Translations under genes and position numbers: made by a program | Assembly (NCBI GenBank): GCA_964575225.1 | Contig: CAZNQW010000238.1 | Location: 1 to 5,953 of the forward strand | Source: CAZNQW01 sp964575225 | GTDB lineage: Bacteria > Chloroflexota > Anaerolineae > JAAYZQ01 | Length of the DNA: 5,953 nucleotides | Direction: 5' to 3' | In this document: positions 5,877-5,953 of the stretch, piece by piece | Layout of the letters: each line of letters begins with the position of its first letter | Position numbering within the stretch: position 1 is the first letter of the stretch | The notes under the pieces: generated by a model | The model's database searches: none | What the model was told of the DNA's origin: nothing | The model's input: only the letters and a program-made list of their open reading frames with translations

Positions 5877-5953
5877 AGCATTCCATACAGCCGTGGGCTC
5901 ATCTCCTTTCCAAGAATGGGAGGCACAGCCGTTTCCTGCTGTACCTTGCCGGC
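5874..5953 (-). promoter_or_regulatory. Candidate riboswitch-like structured leader, class unassigned
   Basis: The minus-strand RNA can close with a 7-bp stem, GCCGGCA (5953-5947) with UGCUGGC (5880-5874, one G-U pair). Inside it three hairpins fit: GGUACAGC (5945-5938) with GCUGUGCC (5929-5922), 8 bp with one U-G pair; CAUUCUU (5918-5912) with AGGAGAUG (5907-5900) around a GGAA (GNRA) loop, with one bulged G; and AGCC (5899-5896) with GGCU (5892-5889) around CAC. The 3' strand of the closing stem shares GGC (5876-5874) with the terminator's 5' arm, so the two cannot form fully together. This is the layout of a transcriptional riboswitch. I do not see the cobalamin-riboswitch boxes. A molybdenum-cofactor-type RNA is a guess only. 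The 5' end is at the window edge, so the element and its promoter may continue outside. Confidence 0.45.

Noticed and set aside
5803..5886. 28-codon N-terminal extension of the lipoprotein
   Set aside because: It would translate through the terminator hairpin and displace the lipoprotein signal peptide from the N-terminus. ATG 5802 has a strong ribosome binding site.
5874..5953. Cobalamin riboswitch
   Set aside because: Expected because FecBCD/BtuFCD genes often carry one, but the conserved GCCACTG and AGCCAGGAGACC-like boxes are not visible in the portion present. A covariance search including upstream bases would settle it.

Overview
The window carries one tightly packed operon, read entirely on the minus strand (right to left), plus its leader. 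It is GC-rich. The solute-binding protein is a lipoprotein whose cysteine is followed by a Pro/Thr/Ala/Gln linker. That style is common in Chloroflexota (for example Anaerolineae) and in other bacteria that anchor binding proteins by lipid, so a Chloroflexota-like origin is my best guess, with low confidence. No rRNA, tRNA, transposase, CRISPR array or phage gene is visible.

Layout in transcription order. (1) Leader, 5803-5953: a foldable RNA segment whose 5' end touches the window edge, then a perfect 9-bp hairpin followed by six T (an intrinsic terminator), then a strong ribosome binding site. No promoter is evident between the terminator and the first gene, so the terminator probably lies inside the operon's own leader, as in riboswitch or attenuator control. 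(2) 5802-3961: a 613-aa lipoprotein with two tandem sulfite-oxidase-like (molybdopterin-domain-like) repeats fused to a FecB/BtuF-type solute-binding domain. (3) 3959-2949: a FecCD/BtuC-type permease. (4) 2949-2128: a FecE/BtuD-type ATPase. (5) 2137-1109: a radical SAM protein resembling the AmmeMemoRadiSam/COG1180 group, with extra cysteine clusters at both ends. (6) 1124 to beyond position 1: a protein of at least 374 aa that I do not recognise.

Genes 1-2 are separated by 1 nt and all later junctions overlap (1, 10 and 16 nt), so the five products are almost certainly co-transcribed and translationally coupled. The first three genes form a complete type II ABC importer for a metal chelate, metal oxyanion, corrinoid or similar cofactor. 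The last two suggest that what is imported is then used or modified by a radical SAM enzyme and an unknown partner. The substrate cannot be read from the sequence. The odd points are the tandem Cys-less molybdopterin-like domains on the binding protein, the riboswitch-like leader, and the coupling of the importer to a radical SAM enzyme and an unrecognised protein.
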